DNA of 64,000 nucleotides from Bos javanicus. Taxonomy: Eukaryota > Chordata > Mammalia > Artiodactyla > Bovidae. The stretch is taken from the NCBI RefSeq assembly GCF_032452875.1, contig NC_083868.1, positions 97,742,537-97,806,536 of the forward strand, read 5' to 3'. The notes under the pieces are model-generated. The model searched no databases. It had not been told where the DNA came from and saw nothing but the letters and a program-made list of their open reading frames with translations. Position numbers and translations under genes: made by a program. This document shows, one piece after another, positions 20,742-31,666 of this stretch; position 1 is the first letter of the stretch; every line of letters starts with the position of its first letter.

Positions 20742-22709
20742 GAAAAGGAGGCTTACCTGGTCACCATTTCTTCTCTCCCTCCTTCCTATGGGCAGGAAAG
20801 TAGACTGATGGTAGTAAGTCAGCTCTGACTGAACCAATGAGAACAGCACCCTAAGAAATGGAAAAGCAATAAAATGAGGAGGAATCTGGAACCGTATATG
20901 ACCTTGCAGATCAGAGCTGCCTACCTGCCCCGCTCTGGACTGTTAAATGAGGAGTAGACATATTTCTCTTGTTAAAGCCACTGTATTTTGGGGTCCCTTG
21001 GTTATAGCAGCTTAGTCTGAATACTGACACAATTGATGTATAAAATAAGTAGGCCAGGACATAGCAACACATCAACATGCTTATTGTTTAAAACAATGTA
21101 TATTGTTTTGTTTCCAATCAAGGTTATGAATACTATAGGTAATACATTAAATATTAACGAGAGGCATCTGCTTAGTGGCTTTTTTCCCCCTCTACACTGG
21201 TCCTACCAGTCACTTGTCACCTGACTGGAATAAGTTCACCTTTTCAGGTTGCTTTGGTTTCTTTACAGAATCATCTCCCTCACTCTACGATATTTCACTC
21301 AGGATTTGGAAGAAGGAATGAGCTTCACTTTTCCTTGCAGCATCAAGCGCACTGTTATTTATGAAACCTAGCTTTTACCGCAATTACTTACACATGTTAT
21401 CCATGGCTTCTGCTTTAAAAAATGTGATAAACATTAGGATGTGATCATTTCTAGGAAAAGGGGTACACAGTTCCATAACACCAAATAATACCTTGATGGT
21501 TTGGTCCATAGGCATCTCAAGGTTACCAGATCAGTGTGCCACTTGGACTCTACATTCACCTTACTCAGCACTCTTGTCAGTCTCCTCTCTCCCATCCTCA
21601 TCACCGCCCCTTTCTGTCTTGTTCACTTTTATTGTCTAGCAAAAACTGGCATCTTTCAATATTGTCCAGTTTTAATGCCCAGGGTTAAGGTTACTGTTCC
21701 CCAATTTGGTGAAACAGAGAAAATTTTATTACTTCATCTCTCTCCTGGAGTTGATGTCTATGACCCCATGCCTAGAGAAAAAAAGAAGAAAAGCTAGCCC
21801 GTGTCTGAGTTTGAAAATACGTAACTCTGCCTTTTTCTTTTGTGTATTTTTCTTTTAGTTCAGAAATGTGTAAGGGACTTGATAGCTCCATAAAGTAGCT
21901 GAAAGGATTTGTTGTTTAGGGGTGGGGCTAACTTATTCTGTCTGGTGCTTAAGGGTGTGTTTAGGTCTACTGGTTGGAAGTTACATGGGAAGCAATATAT
22001 GTCATCTTCTTTCCCTGAATGGTATCTTTGAGTCTGGGAATCTGCAAGCGAACCTGTCTTTTACGCATTTCTGCAACTGGCTAAAGCTCCCTTTGGGGTT
22101 TTTGACCTGCCATTCTTATCATGCTGCCTGGGAATTAATATGTGCTTCTCAGTGGTATCCACTATTGAAGATCAGCCTCCATACAATTCAAGCAGAAGAA
22201 GATACCCATTTCATTCTCTCTCAAGGATGAGTTGGTTGGGGACATGTGGGGGAAAAGGGAGAAGGAAAATCCCCAGAGAGTATTGTTTCTATAGCCTCAA
22301 TGTCCCACAGCTTCATTTTCTGTCATCATGTGCCCATTTTTCGGGGCTAAGTTTCTCTGTTACTATTTCAACTTCCTCTAGAGGGCAGCTGATGGAAGGG
22401 TACCTTGCAAGTCCCTCCCGTGTCTCTCTTAAATGTTTTGGGCCCCTTCATCGGACAGCCCGTTGAGGAACTTACTTCTGGATCACTGGGGAATCGAGTC
22501 CCAGGCTCCTTTCGGGGGTTCAGAGAGGCCGGCCCGGGACTGTCACATTTCCTTGATTCCCTGTGTCTCCACTTGCATACTCTGACCACCCTGATGCCCC
22601 TCCCTGCAGAAGTCCAGGCTTGCAGTCCAGTGTTCTGCCTGGCTGCTTCCACAGGGCTCAGGGCACAAATGCAAATCAGTCCCGGCCAGAGTTGCTCTTC
22701 CAGCCCATC
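20742..22709. other. Unique DNA, SINE-poor
   Basis: No interspersed repeat called. GC rises at about 22.4-22.7 kb, where both strands stay open for over 110 codons without recognisable domains; a perfect octamer ATGCAAAT lies at 22669-22676. Confidence 0.45.
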
Positions 22710-22785
22710 ATTAATGAGGTATGACCTTGGGCCAGTCACTTAACCTCTCTCCACCTCGGGTTTTCATCTGTGAAATGTGAGGCAT
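22710..22785 (+). repeat. MIR fragment
   Basis: TATGACCTTGGGCCAGTCAC, TTAACCTCTCTCCACCTCGG and CATCTGTGAAATG match the MIR core. Confidence 0.8.
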
Positions 22786-22838
22786 GAACTAAATTGGTGA
22801 TTTTCAAACTGTACTCCTCGGCATCCCCTCAGGGGGAT

Positions 22839-22870
22839 TGGTGTGTGAGTGTGTGTGTGTGTGTGTGTGT
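22839..22870. repeat. (TG)n microsatellite
   Basis: Mostly uninterrupted GT units followed by GA-rich sequence. Confidence 0.9.
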
Positions 22871-25639
22871 AAGGGAGATAGAGAGACAGAAAAGGGAGAG
22901 AGTTGATTTTTCTGTATCTCCCATATTTCTAAACCATTCAAAGCTCAGTTAATTTAAGCTGCATTGCAGGGAAAAATTTTTTTCTCCATCTTACACAGAG
23001 TTCCTCATTAACACCTCTCTACTTCCAGCTGCCTGCCCCTCCATATCATTCCCCTTTCTCTAGAGGAAATTGGCTTGGAGAAAAAAAGGCAATTGTATAA
23101 ACTTCTTGAAGGTGGGATTGTAGTTAGAAGAAAGTGCAAATTTCATTTCATTTATTATTAACGGTGGATTTTTCTTTTGAGGCCAATGACCAATCATGGA
23201 TAGGATCAGAAACAGATGGAAAAGTTTGCCCCTGTCAATTAATATACCGGCGTTGGAGGGCATTTTTGACCTTTCACCTACACGTGGAATATTATCAGAT
23301 GTTCGAATTTGTGTGGTTTTAATCAGTGTTATTTGTGTCTTTTGCATATTTGCAATGTAAAAGGTTCATGTGGCCAAACACATCATGGGATCTGACTCTT
23401 CCTTCTGGGATGGGGCTCCTTTTCAGGTCTTTTGGTTATACCGGGAGGTTGCAGATGAAGAGTTGTTCCGTGTCAGGGGAAGTTTTGTTGACTCACAGGC
23501 TCAGTGAGCACATCTTTTTATTAGGGGCTTGACACCCAGGTCAGGGTGTGGTGAGAGATCAAGGTGTTTTTCCCAGTCTGGTGCAGGACCGTGGTTCTGG
23601 AACTCAACAGTGCCACACCATCCAAAACTGCTGCCATGGGAAAGGCCTGGTGAATTATGCCCAACAATCCATTCTTTGTGGGAAGGAGGCATCCCTGGTT
23701 TGGCTCTCTGCTGCCTTCCTCTTTTTTATAAACCCTAAAGGTGTTAGGGACTGCTGTGGAGAGTAGTTTTATATTTGGCAGAACCACCAGATTTTTTTTT
23801 TCCGGTTTTGAAAGAAATGGTTTTAAGCCCTAACCTACTCATCAACTCAGTTCCCTGCAGAGCTTCAGCTTCGGACTATTTTAAGCTGGGGGTTGGCGTG
23901 GGGAAAGGCCTTGTAAAACTCCAGGGTTGGTTTGAATTTGGGATTTGTGGCGGCACCTAAGTGTAGGTGCCCTGCCACCTGGCTTTTAGCTCCATTCTGA
24001 GAGGCTTCCTGGCTTTCATGGTACATGTAATTTTGACCACTAATAACTTCAGAAAAGTCTAATGCTGGAGCGATTATTGCATAAATCTCCAGATGTAGAA
24101 ATGGAGTTTTTGAAGTTTGATTGCATATTCCTAGCTGCAGTTCTAGGATCCTGAACCACTGAATGAAAATATTGCAAAAGAAGAACGGAAGTACTGTAGA
24201 GTGTTTCTCAGGCTGGCCTTTCTCCTCGGCTTTCCAAATGAAGAAAATAATTAGTCTTTTTCCTCCATTTAAACGTTTAGCCATTGTGTCTTGGAGCTGA
24301 GCCAAAAATAATCACCTGAAATTTTGTTTATGATTTGTTCACAAAAGTGGCCATACTTTTTAAAGGAGAGCAAAAAGGACATTTAAAAAATGTGTGAGCT
24401 CATTATGAACCCAATATGTTTTAAAAACATTCAACTTGTAAACTCCTGAAATGTGGTTTATAATGGAAACACCAGCAGAGTTTCCTGGAGTGGAACTGAG
24501 TCTACTAACTTCTAACTTTTTTACGAACCGGGTTTCTCTTGGAGGGAGAAAGTTATCATGGCCTCTGGGCAACTGGTGTTTCTTGTTTTTGGACATCGAA
24601 ATGATATTTAGTACATTTTAGCTATATGCATGTGTGTGAATTATTTGCAGAAATTATACCTACCTTCCTGTTATATATTTAAATCCTCTTTTTCATTTAA
24701 AAATGATAGTTGAATCATTCTTGATTTTTCTGCTATTTTTGCTTGGGTTTTAATCTTCTGGGAACATTTACAATTGCTGAGTTTATGTTAAATCTCAATT
24801 TTTATTTTATTGTAAATCAAGAGGTGGTTGTACCGAATATTATACAAGTATAAAATAAACTCTCAATGGACACTATCTTAATTATGACTCTTTTAGTTGG
24901 TTTCTATGTCTATAAAACAAAATCATAATGATATAGAGGCTTGGAAATTCCTGAATTCCTGTTTGAATCAGCAAGGGATGATTAAAATGCAATCAACGTA
25001 TTTATTATGTTTTGGTGTTGTGTATTTGATTCTTTCTTTCCTTTTCCTTTTCTTTTTTTTATAAGTTGTTAATTTATGTGTAATATAGCATCTGATCAAT
25101 TAAGCCATTTCTCCATCATTCCCTATGAAAGAAGTGATTGTTGAGATAATGGAACATCTTCATGAAGCTTCTACTGAAAGCCAGCTTACTCCTGTTTGAA
25201 AGTTAAACATATAATGACCTGTGCTTATCATATATTTCTCATAAATATGTTCCATGAGACACACTGTAACTATGGCTTACCTGGATACATATAGGGTCCT
25301 CTACTGTTGATTATGTTTAATTGGGTAAAATTACATTTAAGGTATGAGGACCAGGTTTAACAGTTTTCTCAATACCCTTAATAATGGAAGTAGAATATGA
25401 ATGCAAGCACTTGATATAGACAGTTTCTAAAGCTACATACATCATATCACAACTAACTTTATTAGGTAGTCACATACCACATTCGCTAAGTCGTAGGCTA
25501 AGTTGTGATGTTTCCAATGTTCATTGTTTCGATGCTTATTCCCATCCTTCCTTCTCATCTGTCTCTTTTGGGTTTATTTTTGTCTCCTATTTTCTTAAGA
25601 CCTTTCTCTTTGTTAGCTGATCTGATCCATGAACTCATG
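22871..25639. other. Unique DNA, no interspersed repeat seen
   Basis: 2.8 kb with no SINE or LINE I can name. It becomes AT-rich beyond 24.3 kb. A hairpin-capable CACCTA/TAGGTG element lies at 23952-23971. The minus-strand 146-codon open frame at 23865-24305 shows no recognisable family. Confidence 0.45.
23952..23971. repeat. Inverted repeat, 8-bp arms, 4-bp loop
   Basis: GGCACCTA, loop AGTG, TAGGTGCC. Followed by a CACCTG E-box at 23976-23981. Confidence 0.85.
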
Positions 25640-25800
25640 ATAATAATAACATCAATAGATAATTCTTAAGAATTCATTATGCACCAGCCATTGTGTGAAT
25701 TGTTTTCCATATTCTGATGAAGAATATCGTTACTTCGCTTTTACGGGTGAAGAATCTGTAACTCAGGATCCTGTGCTAGTTTGAGATGGAGGTGGAATTC
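25640..25800 (-). repeat. MIR (reverse)
   Basis: TTATGCACCAGCCATTGTGTG and CGGGTGAAGAATCTGTAACTC occupy reverse MIR positions; diverged. Confidence 0.55.
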
Positions 25801-25908
25801 AAAACTGTGCTTTTGTCTTGATAGAAGGCTGTTTTCGTCTGTGCTCCAGGAAGATACTGTTTAAAACCATCCCTACTGGCCCGCCCTCCACCTGTTTCCA
25901 CATTGTCT

Positions 25909-26010
25909 TTTTTTTTTCTTTTTAATTTTATTTTATTTTGAAACTTTACATAATTGTATTAGTTTTGCCAAATATCAAAATGAATCCGCCACAGGTATAC
26001 ATGTGTTCCT
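25909..26010 (-). mobile_element. Ruminant L1 3' end scrap (reverse)
   Basis: T-rich start, then TTAGTTTTGCCAAATATCAA and CCACAGGTATACATGTGTTC match the same L1 3' UTR found at 11583. Only about 100 bp. Confidence 0.85.
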
Positions 26011-26150
26011 GTGAGACTGAAAGTTTTTCATTTGTCTTACTAGCAGGTGAATATTTTTGAGAACTTTTTGGACAGTTTTGTAACTTGCTGTTTATTTCAC
26101 ATGATGGGAATTGCAGCTGAAAAGATGCCATTTCAGATAAACTGGATCTC

Positions 26151-26171
26151 ATGCTAATTTAAAATTAGCAT
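26151..26171. repeat. Perfect 21-bp palindrome
   Basis: ATGCTAATTT, central A, AAATTAGCAT. The arms contain ATGCTAAT, an octamer/POU-like word. Confidence 0.95.
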
Positions 26172-29100
26172 CTAATTTTAAAGATTATTCAAGGTTGTTG
26201 TTTGTTCATTGGATATTTTTAAACACTTAAATTATTTTCAGATTGGTAGCAGGGCAATTAAAACCAGTGAAGGAGAAAAATAAGCTCTTTGTCCCCTTAC
26301 CAAGAAACTTTTAATGTTTTTATCCTAGTGAAACCAACTAGGCGACCATATTGTGAAGTTCCAGAAAGGTTAATACTGGATGTTTTTCTCCTACTTATGG
26401 TTTTCTGCAAGAACAAAAAATTGGACAACTGGGGCTAAAACTGGAAACACCAATTATATGATGAGTTTGCTTGATTTCCAGTGCAAGTGTTTGTAGATAT
26501 CCTGGATTTGGATAAATAGTGGACCATCATCCATGTTTAGTGGATATTTCTTTATTTAAAATTGCTAATCTCTCTCAGTGCATCTCCAGGCTTTCTTTAA
26601 TTATAACAGGCTCCTATTTCATCATTCTGGGACTAGAAGTTCAGGGTGTTAAGGCTGTATGAGTAGACACAGGCTCCAGGGCTGTTTTGCCAACTATACT
26701 GAGAACTCAGAATCAGAGCCCCTGCCAGTCATGGGGATTGAGGTTTGTGGGGTGCGTTCAGTCACTTGGAGGAGTCAAATGTCTGGGGACTAGTCTAATG
26801 CTGTGGATGCAGTCTGAAATCGCAGACTGTATACTTGCTTATTCTATTTTTTTGTTTTTGAAAGAAAAAAACTCAACATGATTCTTTAAAGACATCTGGC
26901 CTGTGCCCACTTGGATATTGCCTGAAGATGGTGGTCGTGCGTTTAGCAGTACAAGCATTGTCCCTGCCATAGGCCATGTGATGCAGAGCTCTTCACGGGT
27001 CCTGTATACAAGGCTGGGCCTGTCTTCATTGGTTTTCCTGAGCAGCTCTGCTTCACCTCCCTGGAGTGGTTGCACAAAGACTCTTTTGTCAGGCAACATT
27101 GGACTCTCCTCAAAATCTAAGCACTTTCAGGAAAAGACTTGGAAGTCTATCTTCTCAGTTTCCACACCTCTCTGCCCTCTGTGCTGTCATTTAGTGTGAC
27201 TGGTTGGTAAGCTCCCCACCCTGCTCCTTATCCAGTTCATTAGCGGAATAGACTACTACTATGTCTTTCTTTCTAAGCCTATGTTGAACATCTCCTAACA
27301 AGCCCCTGACTTTTATTTTTCTTAATCTTCCATTTTGATAAGATAGAGATTTTCAGGTGTATTGTTTTTAATGTCAGGCTGAAGTTCAGTGAGATATGAA
27401 TCTTCCCTTTATGCTAGTTTGGGGACATCCCCACCCCCAACTTTCCTCCCCACCCCCACCCCCAACACACACAAAACTTTCATTTTCCTAGGAAACATTT
27501 TCTTCTTAAACCAGTGATTTGATATGCTCTATTTGAATAACAAAAAATGCTGCTGTGTTTGACTAGTCCAATTTATGCTCATAAAATGAAATCACAAAAG
27601 AAGACTCATTTCATTAAACTATTTGTAACTATAAGACATTTATATTGGAAAGCTTATATTTAATATAAGAAAATGCTGTGGTCATTTATGTTTGTTGTTA
27701 GGTAGAAACACGAATTAATTTGAACAGCCGTTTTTAGTTTTAAAATTTTGGGGGTTTACTTTTTCTGTCAAGTGGCATTTTAATTGCTTATGTGCTATTG
27801 AATAATCCACCTGCAGCTGTGCTGTGCTTCATGCATAGTAACAGGCATAAGAATCCAGTGTCTGTAATATGTACATTGCAAGGTAATTACATGTAAGTGA
27901 AGCACATTTCCTTCCTACATATTTGGAAGATACCTTACTCATTATGAATTCTGCAGAAAATAGTTTTCAGGGTAGAGATGCAATTATATAGTGGTCTACA
28001 TGGAGGAAGTAAACAGGGATTTCAATTAATAATGCACTCTCAGCCCTGAGAGGTTTTACAGTCCCCCGGATCGGGGGTTATCCATCACTGCCTGGGCTGT
28101 GGTGGTCCTGCCTCCCTCCTCTCCTGTGTCCTGTGCCTGTGTTCATCAGTATGCCCAAGGATGCCAAGTTCTTGGCATACCAGTTTGCACTAAAGTGCTT
28201 TTTTCCCCTAAGGCCAGAGATACTGGTTCTGGAGACAAAACTTGCTCAACTTTCAGAAGTATAATATTAGAGTTACATTTTAAAGAATGAAAGTAGTTCC
28301 ACCTCCCAAGAAAATGGAGAAATGGCAATAATATTTTCCATCCAGTTATTAAGTTAGGATGGCCTCGAATACTCTGAATAACACAGTTACTTTCAATTAA
28401 CCAGGTTATTAGTTTGCGTTGTATTATTTGCAAAACAGAAACATAGAAACAAAGCATTATTATTCCTTTTTATTTTTAGTGCGCTAGTGTCTGATTGAAA
28501 TAACTCCCTGAGTAAAAGAGATCTATTTTTGATTTTGGATTTAAAGGGTTTTTTCTTCAATGTGCCAACAGTTATTTAAAATAATGTCTACTTTAAAAAA
28601 TATTCCCTCTCTGGTTTTGGTATTTGTGCTTCATATTGAAGAATGGAGTCCCCATAGTATACGTATCCAATAGCCAAGGAACTACATTTATATTGTTATA
28701 CATTTTTGAGGTTGGAATCTCAAGTTTTTAAATTAAATAACTACAGTTAACTGTATTAAGTGTAAGGTTGAATTTGATCAAAAATAAGAAAAGCACTTAT
28801 GACAACCCCTGTAAATGTTTAAATACTTTAGTTGTGTTTGTGAGCATTAAATTGTATTATAAGAAGTCAACATTGAGTATACCAGCTCCTCTGGGACACA
28901 TCTGACTTTTGGGAGATAAAAAAAAATCTTGTATTAATGAAATTTTGCGTTTTTGATTTAGTAGACAATGTTTCTAGTATATGTGAAGCAATTTTAAAGT
29001 GTGTATATGTATAATTACTTGTAGAAACTGTTTAACTTTAATGGGGCATTTCTCGATCACATAATAGGAAACCTAACGACTTTAATTAAGATTTATGAAG

Positions 29101-29605
29101 CATAGAGGTAATATATTCTGCTAAATTAGGTAGCCGTTGGTGGGTAGTGTGCTTTTAGAGATGAATTTTCTACATACACTTCACTTCCACAAGCATTTTT
29201 TGGTTTAGAAATGTAACATTGGAATACCTACCTCCATTAGTAGAGAAAAAACCCCAAGCTTTGTTTTCTTTTTAAACTTTTAATTAATGTTAATAATTTA
29301 ATGATGAGCAGATACTACTAAACATTTCTCAAAGACTGATTTTAGATGGTAGCCATATAAGCCTTGAGGAAAAAGAAGAAAAATTCACCATTTCGTTTAA
29401 TCAACTGGTTAATTTGAAAGTTAGTGTTTAGAAACTGGTTGTAGGACTTAAATCAACCAATTCTTTTAAAATAAGAAATTTTGGAGGTAGATGGGCCCTG
29501 GTCCCTCTTGTTCAGCCTGAAATTCACCTCTTCCTCTTTCCAAGGAGGAAGATCAGGCTTGAGAAGGGCTAATAGAAGCTCGTTTTTTGCCACTGTTCCT
29601 TTAGG
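26172..29605. other. Unique AT-rich DNA, SINE-poor
   Basis: 3.4 kb without a Bov or CHR SINE. Contains a C-rich tract at about 27427-27472 and a near-palindrome CCCCCG-GAT-CGGGGG at 28063-28077. Short open frames only. Confidence 0.45.
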
Positions 29606-29762
29606 GCAGTGGTTCTCAAGCTTTAGCCTGGAAGGCCTGTTCAACAAGAGTGCTGAACCCCATTCTGAGAGTTTCTGATTCTGTGGGTCTGGGGTGGGCC
29701 TAGGATTTGCATTTTAAGTGAGTTCCCAGATTATGTGGGTACTACTGGTCCAAGTAGTACAT
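29606..29762 (-). repeat. MER5A-type hAT-Charlie relic (reverse)
   Basis: CAGTGGTTCTCAAGC terminal repeat, GAGTTTCTGATTCTGTGGGT, GGATTTGCATTTTAAG and TACTACTGGTCCAAG. Confidence 0.85.
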
Positions 29763-29789
29763 TTTTAGGGAAGAGAAATGGAAGTTAAA

Positions 29790-29870
29790 AGGAACTGAAG
29801 AAGAGGAGGAGGAAGGTGGAAGGAAGAAGAGGAGGAGGAGGAGAAAAAGGAGAGAGGGAGGAGGAAGGCC
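29790..29870. repeat. Purine tract (GGA/GAA)n
   Basis: About 80 bp almost entirely A and G on the plus strand, with AGGAGGAGG runs and few pyrimidine interruptions. Confidence 0.9.
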
Positions 29871-30022
29871 ACTGTTCTACGTAGACACAGAGAGTTGGGA
29901 CAAGCGACAAACATGGATATATCTCCAAAAGGCACACACAATTCATTCTTTCTTCAGTTTGAGCAAAGGACCAGCTATTTTTCTAGAATAGTGTTTATTT
30001 GGTGGAGGGTCTTGAGGTATTT

Positions 30023-30227
30023 GGGCTTCCCTGGTGGCTCAGATGGTAAATAATCCACCTGCAGTGCAGGAAACCTGGGTTTGATCCCTGGGTTGGGCTG
30101 ATCCCCTGGAGGAGGGCATGGCAACCCACTCTAGTATTCTTGCCTATGGAATCCCATGGACAGAGGAGCCTGACGGGCTACAGTCTTTGGTCACAAAGAG
30201 TTGGACACAACTGAGCAACTTTCACTT
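30023..30227 (+). mobile_element. Bov-tA SINE
   Basis: GGGCTTCCCTGGTGGCTCAG head to GTTGGACACAACTGAGCAAC tail. Perfect 13-bp duplication TCTTGAGGTATTT at 30010-30022 and 30228-30240. Confidence 0.96.
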
Positions 30228-30372
30228 TCTTGAGGTATTTAGGTGAGTATTTTTTTTCACACAGAATAAGTAAAGAAAACTGGATTCCTTGTTTAAAACT
30301 AATGACCAGTGACCAACTTCCAATTTTTTTCTCTTACTGGCTCCCTGAAGATGAGAATTGCAAGTCCAGTTC

Positions 30373-30550
30373 AGTGCTTCTCAAACCATGAGGAATCAAC
30401 CGGGGACCCTGGGGGTAGTGCAGATTCTTGGGCCCAGCTCAGAGATTCAGATTAGACAGCTCTGAGGTGATGCCTAGGAATGTGAATTTTTGGCACTATC
30501 ACTGAGGGAGATTTGCATGCTGACGGTGTCATAGGCCACAAGAGCTATAC
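30373..30550 (+). repeat. MER5-like hAT-Charlie relic
   Basis: CAGTGCTTCTCAAACCATGA head, GGGGACCCTGGGGG and GGGCCCAGCTCAGAGATTCA. Family assignment approximate. Confidence 0.55.
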
Positions 30551-30961
30551 CAATATGTAGGCAGTCTGCACTGTGCAGATTATATTTGCCTCAGGAGCCC
30601 CCAACACATGCTCTATTGGGAAATTTTTTCCTTCAGCATTCTTGTCCAGTGGGAATCTTTTCCTGCCCCGATGAAAATCTTTATGCTGTCTTCCTGCAAA
30701 ATTCATGATAAAAGTTTGATAGCTGTTTCTCAAACCTATCGTGTTTCTACCGAGACAATCTTGAAAAAATTAATTTCACTAAGTTTGATTTTCCCCATCC
30801 ATAGAGTACTGGATGAGGCTAGGAACATTGCTGAGTTTTCTTCCTCTCTGTGCTGATCACTTAACAACTATTTAGTGCAAATAAACAACATATATATCCC
30901 AAGTTTTTTATACATACATGTGTATCAGGTTTCTTATATATCCACATGTACAATATCTTTC
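30551..30961. other. Unique DNA
   Basis: No gene or repeat recognised. Confidence 0.4.
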
Positions 30962-31137
30962 TTTCTTATTTATTTGGCTGTGCCAGGCCTTCATTGCAGC
31001 ATGTGGCATCTTTTAGTTGGATCATATGAACACTTAGTTATGGCATGTAGGAGCTAGTTCCCCGACCAGAGATCTAACCTGGGCCCCCTGCATTGGGAGG
31101 GTGGAATTAGCCACTCGAACAGCAGGGAAGTCCTTGT
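30962..31137 (-). mobile_element. CHR-type SINE (reverse)
   Basis: TTATTTATTTGGCTGTGCCA, GCATGTAGGAGCTAGTTCCC, and ends AACAGCAGGGAAGTCC, the reverse head. Confidence 0.87.
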
Positions 31138-31200
31138 ACCATGTCTTATATACACATCATGGTTTGTGTGTGTATATAAATATCTATTATGCATATGTAG

Positions 31201-31650
31201 GTCCGTCTAGTCAAGGCTATGGTTTTTCCTGTAGTCATGTATGGATGTGAGAGTTGGACTGTGAAGAAGGCTGAGCACCGAAGAACTGATGCTTTTGAAC
31301 TGTGGTGTTGGAAAAGACTCCTGAGAGTCCCTTGGACTGCAAGGAGATCCAACCAGTCCATTCTGAAGGAGATCAGCCCTGGGATTTCTTTGGAAGGAAT
31401 GATGCTAAAGCTGAAACTCCAGTACTTTGGCCACCTCATGTGAAGAGTTGACTCATTGGGAAAGACTCTGATGCTGGGAGGGATTGGGGGCAGGAGGAGA
31501 AGGGGACGACAGAGGATGAGATGGGTGGATGGCATCACTGACTCGATGGACTTGAGTCTGAGTGAACTCCGGGAGTTGGTGATGGGCAGGGATGCCTGGC
31601 GTGCTGCAATTCATGGGGTCGCAAAGAGTCGGACACGACTGAGCGACTGA
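31201..31650 (+). pseudogene. BovB ORF2 C-terminal remnant, one in-frame nonsense
   Basis: A single frame runs from 31201 to the TGA at 31648-31650, 150 codons in all, broken only by a TGA at 31441-31443. Recognisable residues include the MYGCESWTVKKAE and WKRLLRVPWTARRSNQ blocks of the reverse transcriptase C-terminal region and the HGVAKSRTRLSD end. The internal TGA fits CpG decay of an arginine CGA codon. The catalytic reverse-transcriptase core and the endonuclease are missing because of 5' truncation, so this copy is inactive. Confidence 0.93.
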
Positions 31651-31666
31651 ACTGAACTGAATCTAT
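31201..31666 (+). mobile_element. BovB LINE (RTE clade) 3' end
   Basis: 5'-truncated BovB copy: the C-terminal ORF2 coding region (described separately), then the tail that BovB shares with Bov SINEs (GTCGCAAAGAGTCGGACACG) and the repeated CTGAA motif at the end. BovB is the autonomous element thought to mobilise Bov SINEs; the shared tail is visible here. Confidence 0.95.

Noticed and set aside
22368..22743. Open frames over 110 codons on both strands
   Set aside because: Antiparallel open frames in GC-richer DNA; no domain, and the region grades into a MIR.
23865..24305. 146-codon minus-strand open frame
   Set aside because: No recognisable family, no coding bias and no initiation context; the underlying DNA looks like non-coding unique sequence.
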